From NCBI GenBank assembly GCA_012845835.1, contig JABAKD010000025.1, positions 8,700,338 through 8,764,337 of the forward strand: a stretch of 64,000 nt of DNA, written 5' to 3'. Positions 26,361 through 40,100 of the stretch are shown here, one piece after another (position 1 is the first letter of the stretch; each line of letters begins with the position of its first letter). Below the pieces are notes generated by a model, which was not told the origin of the DNA, made no database searches, and saw only the letters and a list, made by a program, of their open reading frames with translations. A program made the translations under genes and the position numbers. The stretch is from Undaria pinnatifida. Taxonomy: Eukaryota > Sar > Phaeophyceae > Laminariales > Alariaceae.

Positions 26361-26588
26361 ATGCTATTTGCCATGTATTTGAGGCAGATGGGGGTGTGCC
26401 CGTGGAGGAAGTGCTATGACGGCGAATTGGCACGTGTGCTGCTTTGTATAGGTCGTGCGTTCTACAAAACAAACCGTTCATGTGTCTTTTTATACAAGGG
26501 CATGCGGCACGGCGTGCCGTGCCGGTTCTTCGTCCCAGACAGACAAGCTGCATGCAGTGTGGCCATAAACTACGAGGCAGATATATGA
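26361..26588 (+). other. 75-residue open frame, unassigned
   Basis: MLFAMYLRQMGVCPWRKCYD to MRHGVPCRFFVPDRQAACS. An overlapping minus-strand frame is equally long, so support is weak. No splice context was found. Confidence 0.15.
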
Positions 26589-26589
26589 T

Positions 26590-29050
26590 ACATACGACAA
26601 AGGGCAAATGCCCAAGAGCAAGGAAGGAGATTCGGCCATGCAACGCCCAACATGTACGTGTTCTTTACATGACACTGCCGTTCTTCGCAATTTTCACATC
26701 CAGTGTGTCCCCCCATTCTTCAGACTACCCAGTACGCGATGCAGGATACAGACAAAGCAGTACCTGATATGATACGCAGCTCGAGAGCCAATCTCTGTGG
26801 TCACAGACGACAGCAGAGTAGAGATATCTGGTACATCATAATTCCTCGCAAATACCAGCTATCATATATACGGGTTATATATTTTTCACTTTTATATTAC
26901 ACCAGGCACAGGAGAAAAGCATCAGGTGGCCATCCGAACCTACCCGATACAAAAAGCGAGCCCTGCGCGTACACACATGCAATGCCATTCACACAACATC
27001 AAGAGACAACGCAGGATGACGATCGGAAGAAATAACGGAAGAACGGTTCGTTTTGAAGAACAAACATGCCGTCTGTGTGCCGCATTCGGACTGGCACGTC
27101 CAAATCTCTATACTGCGTGCAGTTACGATGCACCAGGTGTACCTCGGTCTCGCAGCTGTGACCACTACAACTTGTATCTCAAGGATGAAGCCTCAGTAGG
27201 GACACTGGACATGCTGGATGTGGGTACAGTACCATAAAAGAACGCACCCACAGCGCCGTGGAAGTATTACATACCACACTGGGTAGACTAAATGTAAGGT
27301 TCGATGGTAAATATGATAAAAAACACAGCCCTTGCATTCAAGTCCGGGATGGTATATTGCACGGGGTCGCATACACTCTTGCGTCATCGAGTGATGCATG
27401 GCGATCTTGCTGCTGCTGTGTTGCTTTGCATTGCTCTGTGCTGTTCTGTGCTCGATGATTTGTTGATCACGCTTACTCTACAGCAGGACTTTCGTTAGTG
27501 GTCAGCCAACCGACATGCCTACTGATGTTCGAGTCTACCCCCCCCGTGCACATACATACTTACAGCACAGCAGCAGCAGTGATGCATGTCGTGATTTTTG
27601 CGTTCATCGCACTACCAGGTACGACTAAGTTTAGCACAGCACAGCCCAATCTTGATATTCTTACGAGTCTTCGCCATAACCTGTGGTGTATCTCTGTCTC
27701 GAAGTATGTGAGGACAGAGCTGTCATCTCTCCAGCACGAAGACTCGGCACGAACACTGGATGTGCGCCATGTCGTTGGGTGGTGATGACGGTAGAGTACA
27801 TTCAGCGTAGCTTTAATTTCTGTGCAATATACCGGCACTCCACAGCCCGTCGGGCTGTCTGGTATTACCCCTACCCGGCATACCGTATCCACCACTCCAA
27901 AGCTCTGCTGAATCTAGCGGTAACGTGCCATCACCCTTGAAGACGCAAGTCTCAATCAGGTCAAGGAGGTTCTAAAAGGGCCACTTTCGAAGCATTATTA
28001 CCATCAGTAGCAGCGGCAGCGGCAGTGGTTGCGCCCGTCAAAACTGACCCGTTTTTGTTCTGTTGGAGGGACAAATTACTTGGAAATAGTGTATGGAACC
28101 AAAATTCCAGCAGTACCCAAGTGGAGGAATTAAATGTTTACCCTTTTAGCACTGCACTCCCGACATGGGTACAAAACACTTGGAATTATAACACAAACGT
28201 TCAGGAGGTGGAAGGGCTTATATAAGTTGCACAAAAAGACGTTATAGGGGAACGGTATTCATTGACGCGTCAAGGCAGACGTTTCCGTATTGTACTATAT
28301 TCAGAGACGAACTAAGGTCCGTCAAGCGGTCAAATTACGGTCTCATATGTAGCATGGTGGTGACACGGTCAACGGTGGTATTGCTTGATGCTCTCGTATC
28401 ATCGTCGATTAACGAAATGCACGATAAAAGAGACATGCCCTCTAAGGGCAAAGCTCTAAGCCTTCTCATGCACCACCAGCACAGACAAGCACCATAGAGC
28501 ACAGGCAGGTATGCAGGCACACCCTGCAGCATTGCCCTTGCTGTCGACAACTAAAACAGAACACTCACGAATACGATTACAACCCATCACAGGCCAGCGT
28601 ACCTATGCAATAGACGGGTATCCAGGTTTGCGCTTCCCGTCAAGCCGAAACCCCCTATATTTGCTCCAGCGGCGGTCCGAGCTCTCCAAGCTGTGAGAGA
28701 TTAGGAGGACGGCAGTGCATGGCCGGGTAGGGGTTGGATGGACACAGCAAAGGACCGAGTACAGAGCACGACAAACGAGTGTGATATGACACCTTCGGGA
28801 AATCGATGCGAAGCAATTTGTATCGGGGGTGTCTTCAGATTTTAGACTCGAAAGTGAGAAAGTGAGACATGGAAATCGGACGACTAGGGCTCGTGTCGCA
28901 CCTCTGTCGTCACACACGCCTACCACACCCCTCGCATAGGAGATGACTATCCAACGACGCCGGCCAAGATACTTCGGCGCAGCACCACTTGCGCACACGG
29001 TGTGATACGATAGATTAACGCTATGTGCCCTCACCCCACTAGCTAACGCA
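26590..29050. other. Intergenic stretch without a convincing gene
   Basis: Several short open frames occur on both strands, none with splice context or a domain. A repeat of CACATCCAG-TGTCC-type sequence occurs at 27210 and 27755. Two short H-like fragments (ACTTGG-ATTA) are at 28070-28190. Confidence 0.5.
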
Positions 29051-29689
29051 GCTGTGGCCCCTTAGGTGCATCTTGCTGGGGGAAAAAAGCAGGAAAAAAG
29101 AATGGCTTTTGAACGGAAAGCACTCGTTCTCTCGTGGGTCGAACTTCACAAGCTGCGATAAAAACAGGTATATAAATAGACGTACGTAAAAATCTCACTC
29201 AACGGCTGGGATGCACCAAGGAGAAGCAGCAGACAGGCAGGCTCTCTCTCCGAGCTATTGCTGGCCTCGCGCTAACCCCGACTAGGAGAGACAGACTCTC
29301 TACCTCCTTCCCGAGCACTTGTGTCGATACTGGAGCCTGGTGGTGCTGTCTGGTGTGTACGAGACTCTTTACGTATCCGATTTCATGCCATACGTTCCGC
29401 TATTTTTTTCAGCCAAAACTGGAAGACAAGCAAAACTACTATAGGTTGAGAGGATGGGTCACACCACAATACCAACCATTCTATTTTGAAGATGTTTCGT
29501 CTCGAAAATCGCCAAAAAAAGAACACATACCGGGCGGCCTATGCGACCGAGGGACACAGCAACGAAACACACAAAATATGTCGATATCAGTATACACCTT
29601 GCTGGAAAAACCTGCCGAACAAAAAGCACGGCAGTTTTTAAAACAAAAGCATGATATATGATGATGAAAGAGTCCGGCACTACGTACCC

Positions 29690-29960
29690 TCTCTCTGATA
29701 TAAGTCAAGACCCTCTTGTCAACCCCTTTATCTTCCAGCAGCTGTTGCTGCAGATTCAGATCAAGGACGCGTACCTCGTCCAGCAGAGCGCCAGGGCCAA
29801 CGCCGTAGGTAGCGTTCCAGGTGATGCGTAGGCCAGCGACACCCGGTCTCCAACCTCCAACCGATCCACCTGCTGCCCAGGATTTCGACTGCCGTGTGCA
29901 ACGCTTTCCCGACAAATAAAGCTCTCCACTCTCCAGCTGGTTCTCGCTCGGTATATTATT
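29690..29960 (-). other. Coding-like stretch with two open frames, unassigned
   Basis: Both VDRLEVGDRVSLAYASPGTL and the overlapping frame GGWRPGVAGLRITWNATYGV stay open, the second to 29481. GC content is higher than nearby. A GTACGC donor follows the first. I cannot decide which, if either, is real. Confidence 0.2.
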
Positions 29961-30221
29961 TGTTTGGACAATATGATTGATGTCACAGATCCCAAAGGAT
30001 ATCATATGACCCCGCCAAGGCTTGACGGCTTGACTGACGCATACCCTATACTAAAAATAGTATTTCGGCATGCCTTGACCTGTCTACTTAACCCATGCTT
30101 GCGGTCCGTTACCGGATATACGCTTTTTAGCAACGATCTGATTGGCTGGAAGCAGAGAAAAAGATTACGAATTTTCGGAAAAATTTCGGTGTTATTATTT
30201 TTTGTGCGAAATTTCCAGGAA

Positions 30222-30690
30222 TATGGCCACGCCGATGAACGGTTTCATTGGCAGATTTATACCGATGCTCGGGACATCTCCAACGATTCCAACTCCAAAA
30301 ATCAAAATCGTAATCCTGCCGCAGCTCGAGCTGCCGGCACTTTTGGCGTGTTTTTTACTTTCTTCTTTGGGGGCTTCACAGATAGGCGGGTGGTTACTGG
30401 TGCTAAGTGGTGCGGGTGTTACGTTGAGGTGGCGAGCTATACCTCGCCGAAATACGCCGGAGGGGAAGCGAGACGCAACGGATTGCAAAGGCACAAGGTC
30501 AGGCCAGCCAGCAATTAACTGCTTGTGTTGTTGTGTTGGTTGTGTTTGTTCTTTGAGGTGCTGTGCCGCCTACTTTGCAGGCAGGGCATTTTTGTTCATT
30601 TTTGAGGCATCTCGCTTCCGTGCTATTTACATTTCCAGGCACTGTTGCTGGTGCCGTTGCTACTGTGTCAAATTATGCACCACACAGTAG
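30222..30690 (+). other. Open frame with hydrophobic helices upstream of gene 2, unassigned
   Basis: From an ATG just after TTTCCAG it reads MATPMNGFIGRFIPMLGTSP and a hydrophobic stretch PALLACFLLSSLGASQIGGW. It is open for about 155 codons with a Cys-rich end. An overlapping frame is also open. It could be a small membrane protein, a first exon or chance. Confidence 0.25.
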
Positions 30691-31022
30691 CTGAGCGCCG
30701 ACTTCTGACATGGTCTATGCAACAGCCGGCAGTAGGAATAGCAGCAGCAGGCACTGAGAGCACCCCCTATGCTGTAGGCAAACCGCAGGTCTGCCTGCTG
30801 CTACATATATTCAAACTGCTACTATCAATATTAATAACTACTGCTGTTATGATATAGCTGCTGTGGTGTACCAATATGTGCAAGTACCACACAGCACACA
30901 GCAGCTCAGCGCCCAATCCTAGCAGCAGCACCTGCAGCAGAAGTAGCACCAACACCAGCACCAGACGCTGGCAACATCCCCTTCGCAACGGCGTGCCGCA
31001 GGTCTGAAGACGCATCACGAAG

Positions 31023-31133
31023 ATGTCAACTTTCCACGTGCCATCTGTTCCTCGCGGATTGTTGCTGCCCGGGCTGGATACACACGAGGCTCGAACCGAG
31101 GAGCTTGCAGACCCCACCCCGGCAGGGTCTCAC
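31023..31133 (+). CDS. Gene 2 exon 1: start codon
   Basis: ATG in the context CACGAAGATGTC opens 37 codons (MSTFHVPSVPRGLLLPGLD, ending TPAGSH) up to a GTGAGTAT donor, phase 0. An in-frame TGA lies 15 bases upstream, which supports this start. Its link to exon 2 rests on phase alone, across 2.5 kb of minisatellite. Confidence 0.6.
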
Positions 31134-34100
31134 GTGAGTATCACTCGGTCTATGCATGCTCATGCCGATAGACTGCACAGCTCCTTTATTAAACCTAGTT
31201 GCGTTGCGCGGCTGCTGCGGCGTTATTGCGGTGGTCGGATGTATTCAGCTGTGCTGCTCTTCTGCTTGACAGCTTGAATTTCGAATTTCGAAATCGTGTC
31301 TTTATGTTCCTATGTTTAAGATCCGTAAGTACTCACTATTTATATATGATGTGCCCTTATATTTAAGAACATTTTCATGTGATGGTGCCCGTTGCGTTGT
31401 CAGAAGAGTTGCCGCAATTTTCGAGGGCACGATGAGGGGCGTCGAGATGACGACCATCTGAGACAAACGTCTGTGTACAGCGGTCAGGCAGCACCGCTGT
31501 AGTAGCAGTCAGTATTACTGCTGTATTCAAAAATTGGAGCACGCCCGGTCAGGGGGTAGGGTCGGGGTTGTAATAATGACTAGTGTCTAAAGTCAAGTAC
31601 TTCAGGTAGTCTATTCCAACCACTCTGTTGAAGAAGGGCCGTGCACACTTGACATTGACCGTACATCCCTCCCTTCAACCCCCTATTATTCCCTACTCCC
31701 CACCTCATACACCTTACCCCGTATCATATACACCCCATCCCATACACTCCACCCCCTTTCCCCCGTCCCTTATCCCCCTATGTACCCCCTGTCCCCCATC
31801 CCGCACACCCCATCCCCTATCTCCTTAGCCCCGTCCCCTTTTCCCTTCCCCCCCATTCCCTCCCTCACATCTATCAACTACCCACGTAAAATAGGGTTAA
31901 TGTTTCAAGATTTGTCTAAAGTCACGCATTTTGTACAACCATTTTGCATTACAGGTACAACCGTTCTGTCGAAACTGAGCCAAGTCGATACAGATCCCCT
32001 TTCATGCCCCGAGGCATCCTCTATCCCCCGTCCCCCATTCCCTGTCTTCTGCCCCCCATCTTTCCACCCTCTGCTCCCTATCGCCCGTCCCTGTCCCCTC
32101 TCCCCCATTCCCTACCTCCCATCCGCTATCGTTTAACCCCCGCAAAATAGGGTTTGGGCTGCAGGGTGAAAGTCATAAGTCACGTGTATTATTACCATTT
32201 GTCGAAACTGATCAATGTCATAAACAGATCTCCCTTCACCCGCCTACGTCTCCTCTGTCCCCCATCCCCCTTTCTCTATATCCCGCCCCTCATCCTCCGC
32301 CCCCGTCCCCCATCTCCCGTCCCCTATCTCCCTTCCCCTATCCCCTAAAGGCCTAGGGTTAGTGTTTTACGTCAGTTATGTTTCAACCTGTTTCTCAAAG
32401 CTGGGCCAAGTCTTGTCCAGCCCTCCTTTCAAACTCCCTACCCCCTATCCCCTATTCTATGCACCCCATCCCCTATATCCTGCCTCCCATCTCTGGGTCA
32501 GATGTCAACCGTCACTTCCAGTCAAGGAATAAGCGCCGTAATCCCGCCTGTTCGATGCGGTGCCGACTAGCGGGATTGCAACCCTGGGGTAAATCTGACG
32601 CTCAGGCTTACCAGCCAGACGGACCCCGTTCGTACTGTCTGTGTTTTTCTTGGATGATGCACTGGTCACAACCATTGAGCTGGCGGTCAGCGCTGACTGC
32701 TATATACTCCGGATTATAGCTCAATGAATACTGGTGTGGTGTACCGATATCATCTGACGATATTTCCCCCCTCCCCCCATTCACCTTCCCCTCTCCCCTC
32801 TCCCGCATTCCGTACTTCCCGTCCGCTGACTGCTGTTAATAGCTCAGTGGTTATGGTGTGTAATCTAGCACATCCCCCCTCCTTCCCCCATCTTCTCTGT
32901 CCCCTGCCCCCCCCCCATTTAATACCTCCCATCCCCTATTCCATACCCCCCGTCCTCTATCACAAATCCCCAATCTCTGTCCCCTATCCCCTCCTGCATT
33001 CCCTACCTCCCATACACTGTTCCTTGCCCCCTATCCCCTATTCCCTGTCCCCTAACCCCAAGATCCCCTAACCCGTCCCCATTCCGTACCTCCCATCCGC
33101 TATCCCTTACCCCCCGCCCCTTATCCCCTGTCCCCTGTCCCCTATTCCCCTGTGTCAAACATTTACGCTTTTACAGATTCCCTACATGTGTTGAAGCTTA
33201 TTGGTCCAGGTACCACCGCACGGTCGCAGGTTGCACCGCATTTCTTCGTGTGACGTATCTACGACATATCCTGGAGTACACAGTTCTTGGCTTGCTAGCT
33301 GTCCTTTCATATCCCTCATCCCCTATCCCCTTAAATGCCCGTAACCCCCATCCCTTCGCTGTCCGATCCAACCCCCATCAACCCCCATCAACCCCCCCCC
33401 CGACGACGACGACACCGGCTGTCTCGCAGGGTTGGTCTTTACAGCCAGGTTTATGTCAACCAATTCGTCGCATCTGGGCCAAAAAGTACACAGCCCTCCC
33501 TCCAACCTCCAATCTCCCATGCCCACCCGACCCCCCCATTTACCCCTCACACCCACCCCGCTCCCTACGAGCGCTGTGGCTGTTTCAGGGATGCGAGGGC
33601 CTATAGTCCGATTGACTACGACAAGATGACAATGATTGCATCCCCCCCCCCGCTCTCCCCGCCCCCTCCCTATAACAACAGTGGCTGTTTCGCCCGCCGC
33701 CGTACATCTCCTGGGCGGACCTCCTCTCGGAGACCATCACTATCCATAATCCCGCCGCATTAATGGGGAGCAGCCTCAGTGGTCACACCCTCAGCGACCG
33801 GCAAAAGAAGCACACCTACAGCTTCCCGCCGGACTGCGTGGTATCTGCCCGAGGTTCCATAACACGTGAGGGGGACGTTCTTGGTGAAACTATGAAACTA
33901 ATTACGGTACTGCATGAGGGGGGTAGTTTAGTTGAGCTATTTTTTATGGGACAAGTGTTGTACTTGTTTTGTTCTTTGGGGATTTGAGAAGACGAATCCG
34001 TGCCCCCGCCGCATTTCTGGGGAGAGGTGTCGGCAGTTACACTCTCTCCGACCGGCGAAAAAAGCATTACATACGTACAGCTTTCCGCCGGACTTTGTGG

Positions 34101-37100
34101 CATCGTTCATTCGCACGTGAGGCGTTTTTCGGGTGGTAGTTTAGTTTTTTTTTTAGTTTTTTTTTTTATTCGGGATACCTGGTATTTTTTTTCTTTAATA
34201 CGGGATACCTGGTAGTTTTTTTTTTTCGGGATTTGGGAAAACGGAATCGATAATCCTGCCGCTTTTTATGGGAAACAACCTTGGCGGTTACACCCTCATC
34301 GACCGGCGCAACAAGCGCACATACGTAACTCCGTAGAGCTTCCCGCAGGACCGCGTCGCGTCTTCCCGGCGTTCCATCACACGCGGGGGGCATTTTTATT
34401 GCTACAGTAGTGGTTGGTCTCTTCATAGTGTCGTGCGAGTAGTGCCGGTTTCCCGCTATAGTGCCTGTGCAATCGCTTGCCACAGTTAGAAATAACCAGT
34501 GATGGTAGTATGTGGAGTAGTGCCGGTGGCCGCGATAGTGCCGGTATTTCCGGCTGGCACGCACCGACACTATAGAGGGACCATTACCTACTGTGTTGTG
34601 AATTACGAGAATATATCGCATAATTGTGAGGTCAATGTTGGTGACGCGTCATGGTCAAACCCGTTGCCCGTCACGCCCCCCTCCCCCTCTTCGCATAACG
34701 CCTTTTTGTTAATGTAATATAAACCAGCAGGGTAGTTGTAAGGCCGGTGCTAATGGAAAGCCGATAAATTGACCAAAATTTTTCCACGCTTGCTTTTGGA
34801 ATTGTTTGCTGAAAGATACCCAGTGCCGTCGCTATGGGGAAAAAACGATTACGAATACATATATATATATGCTGGCGCTTTCTTTCCCATGCGACCCAAT
34901 TTGTCAATTTTCACAAAGCCTCGATGACGTTGTCCGTCAAACATGATTGACCTTCGATCTCGAGATAATAGACAACCCACAATCACTCCTTTTCGTTCCG
35001 GACAAGGACACACGAGTTTAGTTGACAGTGTTCAAGAGGTCATCTTGATGAATGTCCTAGGGCGTGAGAAGTTGCTCGTGTTGTCCTGTGATCTTCCGTC
35101 TAAACCGCCCAAAGTTCTATTTTTTGCCCGTTGGGAGACAACAGAGGGGTTTCTGTCTCAGTTTCTTACACGCCAGCCGCCAATTGTGTTTTTAACAGAA
35201 GCCTGATTGGTGCCTGCCACGCATCGCCGGCCGTACAGTGAGCACTGTACGCCAAGGGAGGACCGGAACCCCTAACGAGCTCGCCACGTTCAGATTTCGC
35301 GACGCTGTCATTGATTTCGTCAAACGAAGTGTGTGGCGTGCACGAAATCACGCCGCGTCTAATCCAAGATATGCTTGACAATTTCTCAAGCAGATGTTGG
35401 CCAAAATCGCGGCGAGAAATCATTTTTTCCCGGAAAATTGGGAAGTTCCAAAAACAAATTCTACAAAATTCGGCCAATAGACGACCCGTCCAGCCAAAGT
35501 TTGGCCGGGATCTTCGTATATTTGACTTGTTTTTTCAAATGTTGGCCTTTCATTAGCACACGGTCTCATTTTTGTCGTGTTGTGTTCGTTGGATGGCGGT
35601 AGGCGATCGCAGCGCAATATGTCAGGAGACGCGCAGTCACGGGAAACATCCAGCGGTCAGTCAAAGGTGTCAAACCTATCGTTCCATGCTAAAACCTAGC
35701 AGTTTGCTGTCAGTCAAGGTAAATTATTGGAAAGTGCCGTCGGTCAAGGGCTGAAAGTGCCGTCTCCTGACGTCTTTGTTCGCAGCAACCTTACAGAAAT
35801 GGGTGTGCATCGTTCGGTGCGGTGTGATGGTAACAGTTTGTAGGATTAATGGGGTGTTTTCGATTCCCCCTCTCCCGAAAAAACGCTGTTGGGTTGGAAA
35901 ACCATATAGTGTTAGTGTTGAAACCGACGAATGTCATAACCCAAGGCCGAACAACCCTCACGAACAAAATTAGGTTGAAAAATAGAACAAAAAATGGTAG
36001 GAGAGCCTATGTTTCTAACCTATTTTTTCGCTGTTTTTTTGTGGATTGATTTGGCCTTGAATTGTGACCTTCGACGGTTTCATTGGCGCAACACAACCCA
36101 AGGCCATCGCATAAGGCCTCTTTGTTTGTTACATGATTTGTGTGCTTTGTATGATTTGTATTTTTTGTATGATTTGTATGATTTGTGTGATTTATGTGAT
36201 ATGTATTATTGTATAAAATACCATACACTCCATCCAACTGTGAGATCGAAGATTTCGTCGAAACTCATCTTTCGTCGAAACTCATCGTATTTGCAAGCTG
36301 TGTGTGATACTCCGATCGCGCGTATCACTGGGTGCGTGTCCTCATTAAGGATGTAGGTCGGCGACTCCCCTTGGAACTACAGTGTAGCTTGTACCAGGGT
36401 CAACAGGGTGATGTTGATCAGTCTTGTGTGCTTTGTATGATCTGCATGTTTTACAAGGTGGGTATGACTTGTAGGATATGTCTAAGCAGTTTTTCTGCCG
36501 TGAGAAGCTGACGCAAAGGGGCAAAGGCCACCCCCCCCCCCCTTTTCCCTGCATCGCGTAGCTCGTCTTTGCTCGACAAATGGTATGCTTTCATTGCATG
36601 AAAACAGGTTAGATATCGCTTAACAATATAAATAAATTTGTATTTTTTGACGTGTTGTGGTCATACCCATTAAGCCCCACCTCCTTCTTGTCCCTGCACC
36701 GACTAATGCCTCTTTGTGCAATGCATGTGGTGTACGAATTGTATCATCTCTATGATGGTCTCAATCTCGCATAGTAAAGGAGCGCGTGTTGCTGTGACGT
36801 GTTGTGTTCATGCCCGCTTCCCCCCTCCTCTCTCCTTTTCCCTGCTGTTACGAGGCTTAGTTCGGGTGGGAAGTGGGTGCGTCTAACGTTGTACCAGCAG
36901 ATCGAGGGACTAGTACCCACCACGACGGTACCTTAACAAATGGCGTTGTCGGCAGGACATGAGCTTGTTGGAACTGATTGTCGTAACGCCTCTTTGTTAT
37001 ATAGATGATGTGTATAATACGTTAGGGGTATGATTTGTATGCGACGTACCAGGGTATTGTTTTTTTTGTCTGAATGGTTTGAATGGCATGTGTGGTTTGT

Positions 37101-40100
37101 TTAATCTATTGTTTGTATTGACCTTTGTTTTTTATCTCTATTTTATTATAAAAAATGAAAATGCACTCCAGCTGTGAGATCGAAGATTTCGTCGAAACTC
37201 ATCTTTGCAAGCTGTGTGTGATACTCCGATCGCGCGCATTACGAGTTGTGTGTCCTCATTAAGGATATAGGTCGGCGACTCCCCTTACAACTACAGTGTA
37301 GCTATCAGGGTCAACAGGATGATTTTAGTCAGTCTGTGCGCGGAAACTATAAAACCCGTTTCTGAGGGGGACAAAATCTGACAGCTGTGAAGGGAAATGT
37401 ATCCTTTTATCAAGTGAATCCTGTAAGTCGAATAACCGGTGAGGGGGGTGGGGCGGAGTTTTGAAGGACGTGGGGGCCTGGTTTTGATCAAAAGCGAGCG
37501 GGTTTGGAGGGGGGGGGGGGGGGGGGGGGGGGGGAAGGGGGCAATTTGTGCATGTCAGCTATAAATCCTTTCGAGGGGATAAATCTGACGGTTTTGGCAC
37601 CAGTATATTATTGGGGGCGGGGGGGGGGGGTTAGGCGGGGGGGGGGGGGGGGGGGGGTTGGGGCGGGGGGGGGGGGGGCGGGGGGGGCAGCTCAATATGT
37701 GCCTGGAAACTATACATTATTTTGAGGGGATAAATGTGACGGTTTTGGAAATATTACATCAGTTTATCATGTACCGGTATATCCTCTATTTTATATTGAC
37801 CTGTTTGACTTGTTTGGTCTGTATTGTTTGTATCATCTTTATGATTTGTATTTGCAGTGTATTGCTGTCCTGGGAAGCTGACGCAGAGGGAGTTCGACCA
37901 GCTGCCTGCAACCGCTCTGCTTTGGACCAACCAGGTGATTCGTCGTTCGTGTTTTTTGCTGAATTGTTGTTGGTGACAGGCAGAGCGGTGTATTGATGCA
38001 CTTCGACCAGATAAATATTTGTGTTAATAATTACCTTTTTCCATCCTTATTACCCGACGCGTGCTACGGGTGTAGGTGTTAAGGTATACCACTTTTTGGC
38101 GAAACCGTTTTCTGATCAACGGGGCTCCTTAACTCCTTTAGAGCCCCCGAACCCCTCCCTATACTAAATCCAAGCAACTTTGTCCCCAAAACGGGTTTCC
38201 AGTTGTAAAGGGGTTGACCCCAAATCGTCGGAAATGTCTTTTTAGGGGGGGTGGCAATATTGACTTTTGTGTGCCTACAAGGTAGCCCATGGCTTGTTTA
38301 TTGATGGGGTTACTCGTTCAGTGTGCTCTATACTAATAAAAGGTGTTTGGGTAAGCCTAAAGAATAGATTTATTGATGGGGCTGCTCGTTCAGTGTGCTC
38401 CATACTATTAATAAGTCAGTGTTTGGACGGGGAATAATAGAGTATTTTGTCAAGCCACCACCCTCAGAAGGCAAAATAGAGCCAGTGCATCTCTAGCGTA
38501 GCATGTGTCTACAGCGCTAACCACGAAGTATAAGCGCGTTCTTTCCATGGTGCCAGCATCCAACACACGGCTGTTCGAGCTGTGCGCGTGCGTGTCTTGC
38601 GGGTACCAACACTTGCGCTGGATTTCGACAGTGAAATCGCCGTGAGCCATTAAAATGACCTGGCAGCCCGGGTTGCTTCGTGTGAAGGATGCTGCTCTTG
38701 CAGTATCATCGATTTTATTCGCCAATTTTCCCCTACATCAGTACAGTAGTAGCTGAACCCCCTTCCCGACAGGGAAAATCGTCGGAACTTGACCCTTTTT
38801 GTGCTGCATGTTTCGTTGGGTCAGTTTTTTGGGGTGATGTATACCAACCATTGTTGGATCAAGCCAGCACCCTCCCTCAGAAGGCAAAAACAAAATAGAG
38901 CCAGTGCACCTCTACCGTAGGATGCGTCACTCTTCGAGTGTTCTGTGTTATTGTGTTAATCCCTTAGCCTTTTTAACAACTGGAAACCCATTTTTGGGAA
39001 CATATTACTTGGGATCTGTGTAGGAAGGGTTTTTTGGGGCTCTTGGGGGGTTAGGGGACACAGGGGGGGAAAGTCATTGTTAAGCGAGAGTGACGATCTC
39101 AGCCTCGGCCACACCAAACAGCTCGGGAACGCGAGCTGGAAAGAGAGGTATTAAGGTATACCGCTTTTTGGCGACATATTTTCTGAACATGATGGGGTGT
39201 TCCTTAACTCAAAATCGTCGGACATTGTCAAAATTCGTATGTTTTTGCGGTGTATTATTGGATTGTATACTTATTAACAGGCCATGGGCTTGTTCCTCGG
39301 TTTTACTCTTTCGGTTCACGACTCAAAATCAGTTTTTTTTTGGCTCGGAAGGCAACTAGAGCTGCTCGAGTGATTAGGACCCTCAGAGAAAACAATGGTT
39401 GGTGCACCTCTGCCAAACCAAGGCTACTGTTGGGGGGGGGGGGGGGGTACTCAGTTTGTGCGTGGCCGTAGTCGTATGACCGCAGACCCTCGCTACGGTA
39501 GGGGGGTGGGTCACTTTTGGAGGCTTTTTTATTTCTTGGCAGTGGCTCGGGGGGGCCTGTTTGTTTGCGGTATTAACGCCTTTACAACTGGAAACCCTTT
39601 TGGGGGGACAGATTTACTTGAAGATAGTATAGAGAGGGTTTTTGGGGGGCTCCAAAGGGGTTAAGCTTTCGTGCTGTTTTGGTTTAGCGATATGAATGCG
39701 CAATGGAATGGTAAAAGCTGCGCCGTGCCTACAAAAATTGCCTGAAGCATGAGCATTTCTGTCTGTGAGGTATGGAGTCAACTCTTGCGAGTGATGAAAA
39801 ACCCTTTAGTACAAGAAGGGGGTATGGTACTACAATACCGCAGCTTTGACCAACGTATCATGCGTAAAGTGGTGATCACAGCTTTGGCCACACGAAACGG
39901 CTCTCGGGCTTCCGGGTTAACGCCTTTACAACTGGAAACCCGTTTTGGGGGAGAAAATACTTGGAAGTTGTGTAGGGAGGGGAGTTGGGGCTCCAAAGGG
40001 AATAGGGGCTGTATCCGAAGTGCAGTGCAAGAAGATGGACGGCACGCGCGCATTATGATGGTATAATACCAGTATGTCTAGGTTTGCGTGTTCAGATTCA

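Noticed and set aside
28603-29034. 143-residue minus-strand open frame
   Set aside because: No domain, no repeated or conserved motif, atypical Cys/Arg/Ser composition and no splice context. Chance openness is likely.
29756-29995. Adenylation-domain fragment suggested by VGDRVSLAYASPG
   Set aside because: Only one short motif resembles fatty acyl-AMP ligases, and an overlapping frame is equally open. Not enough to name a domain.
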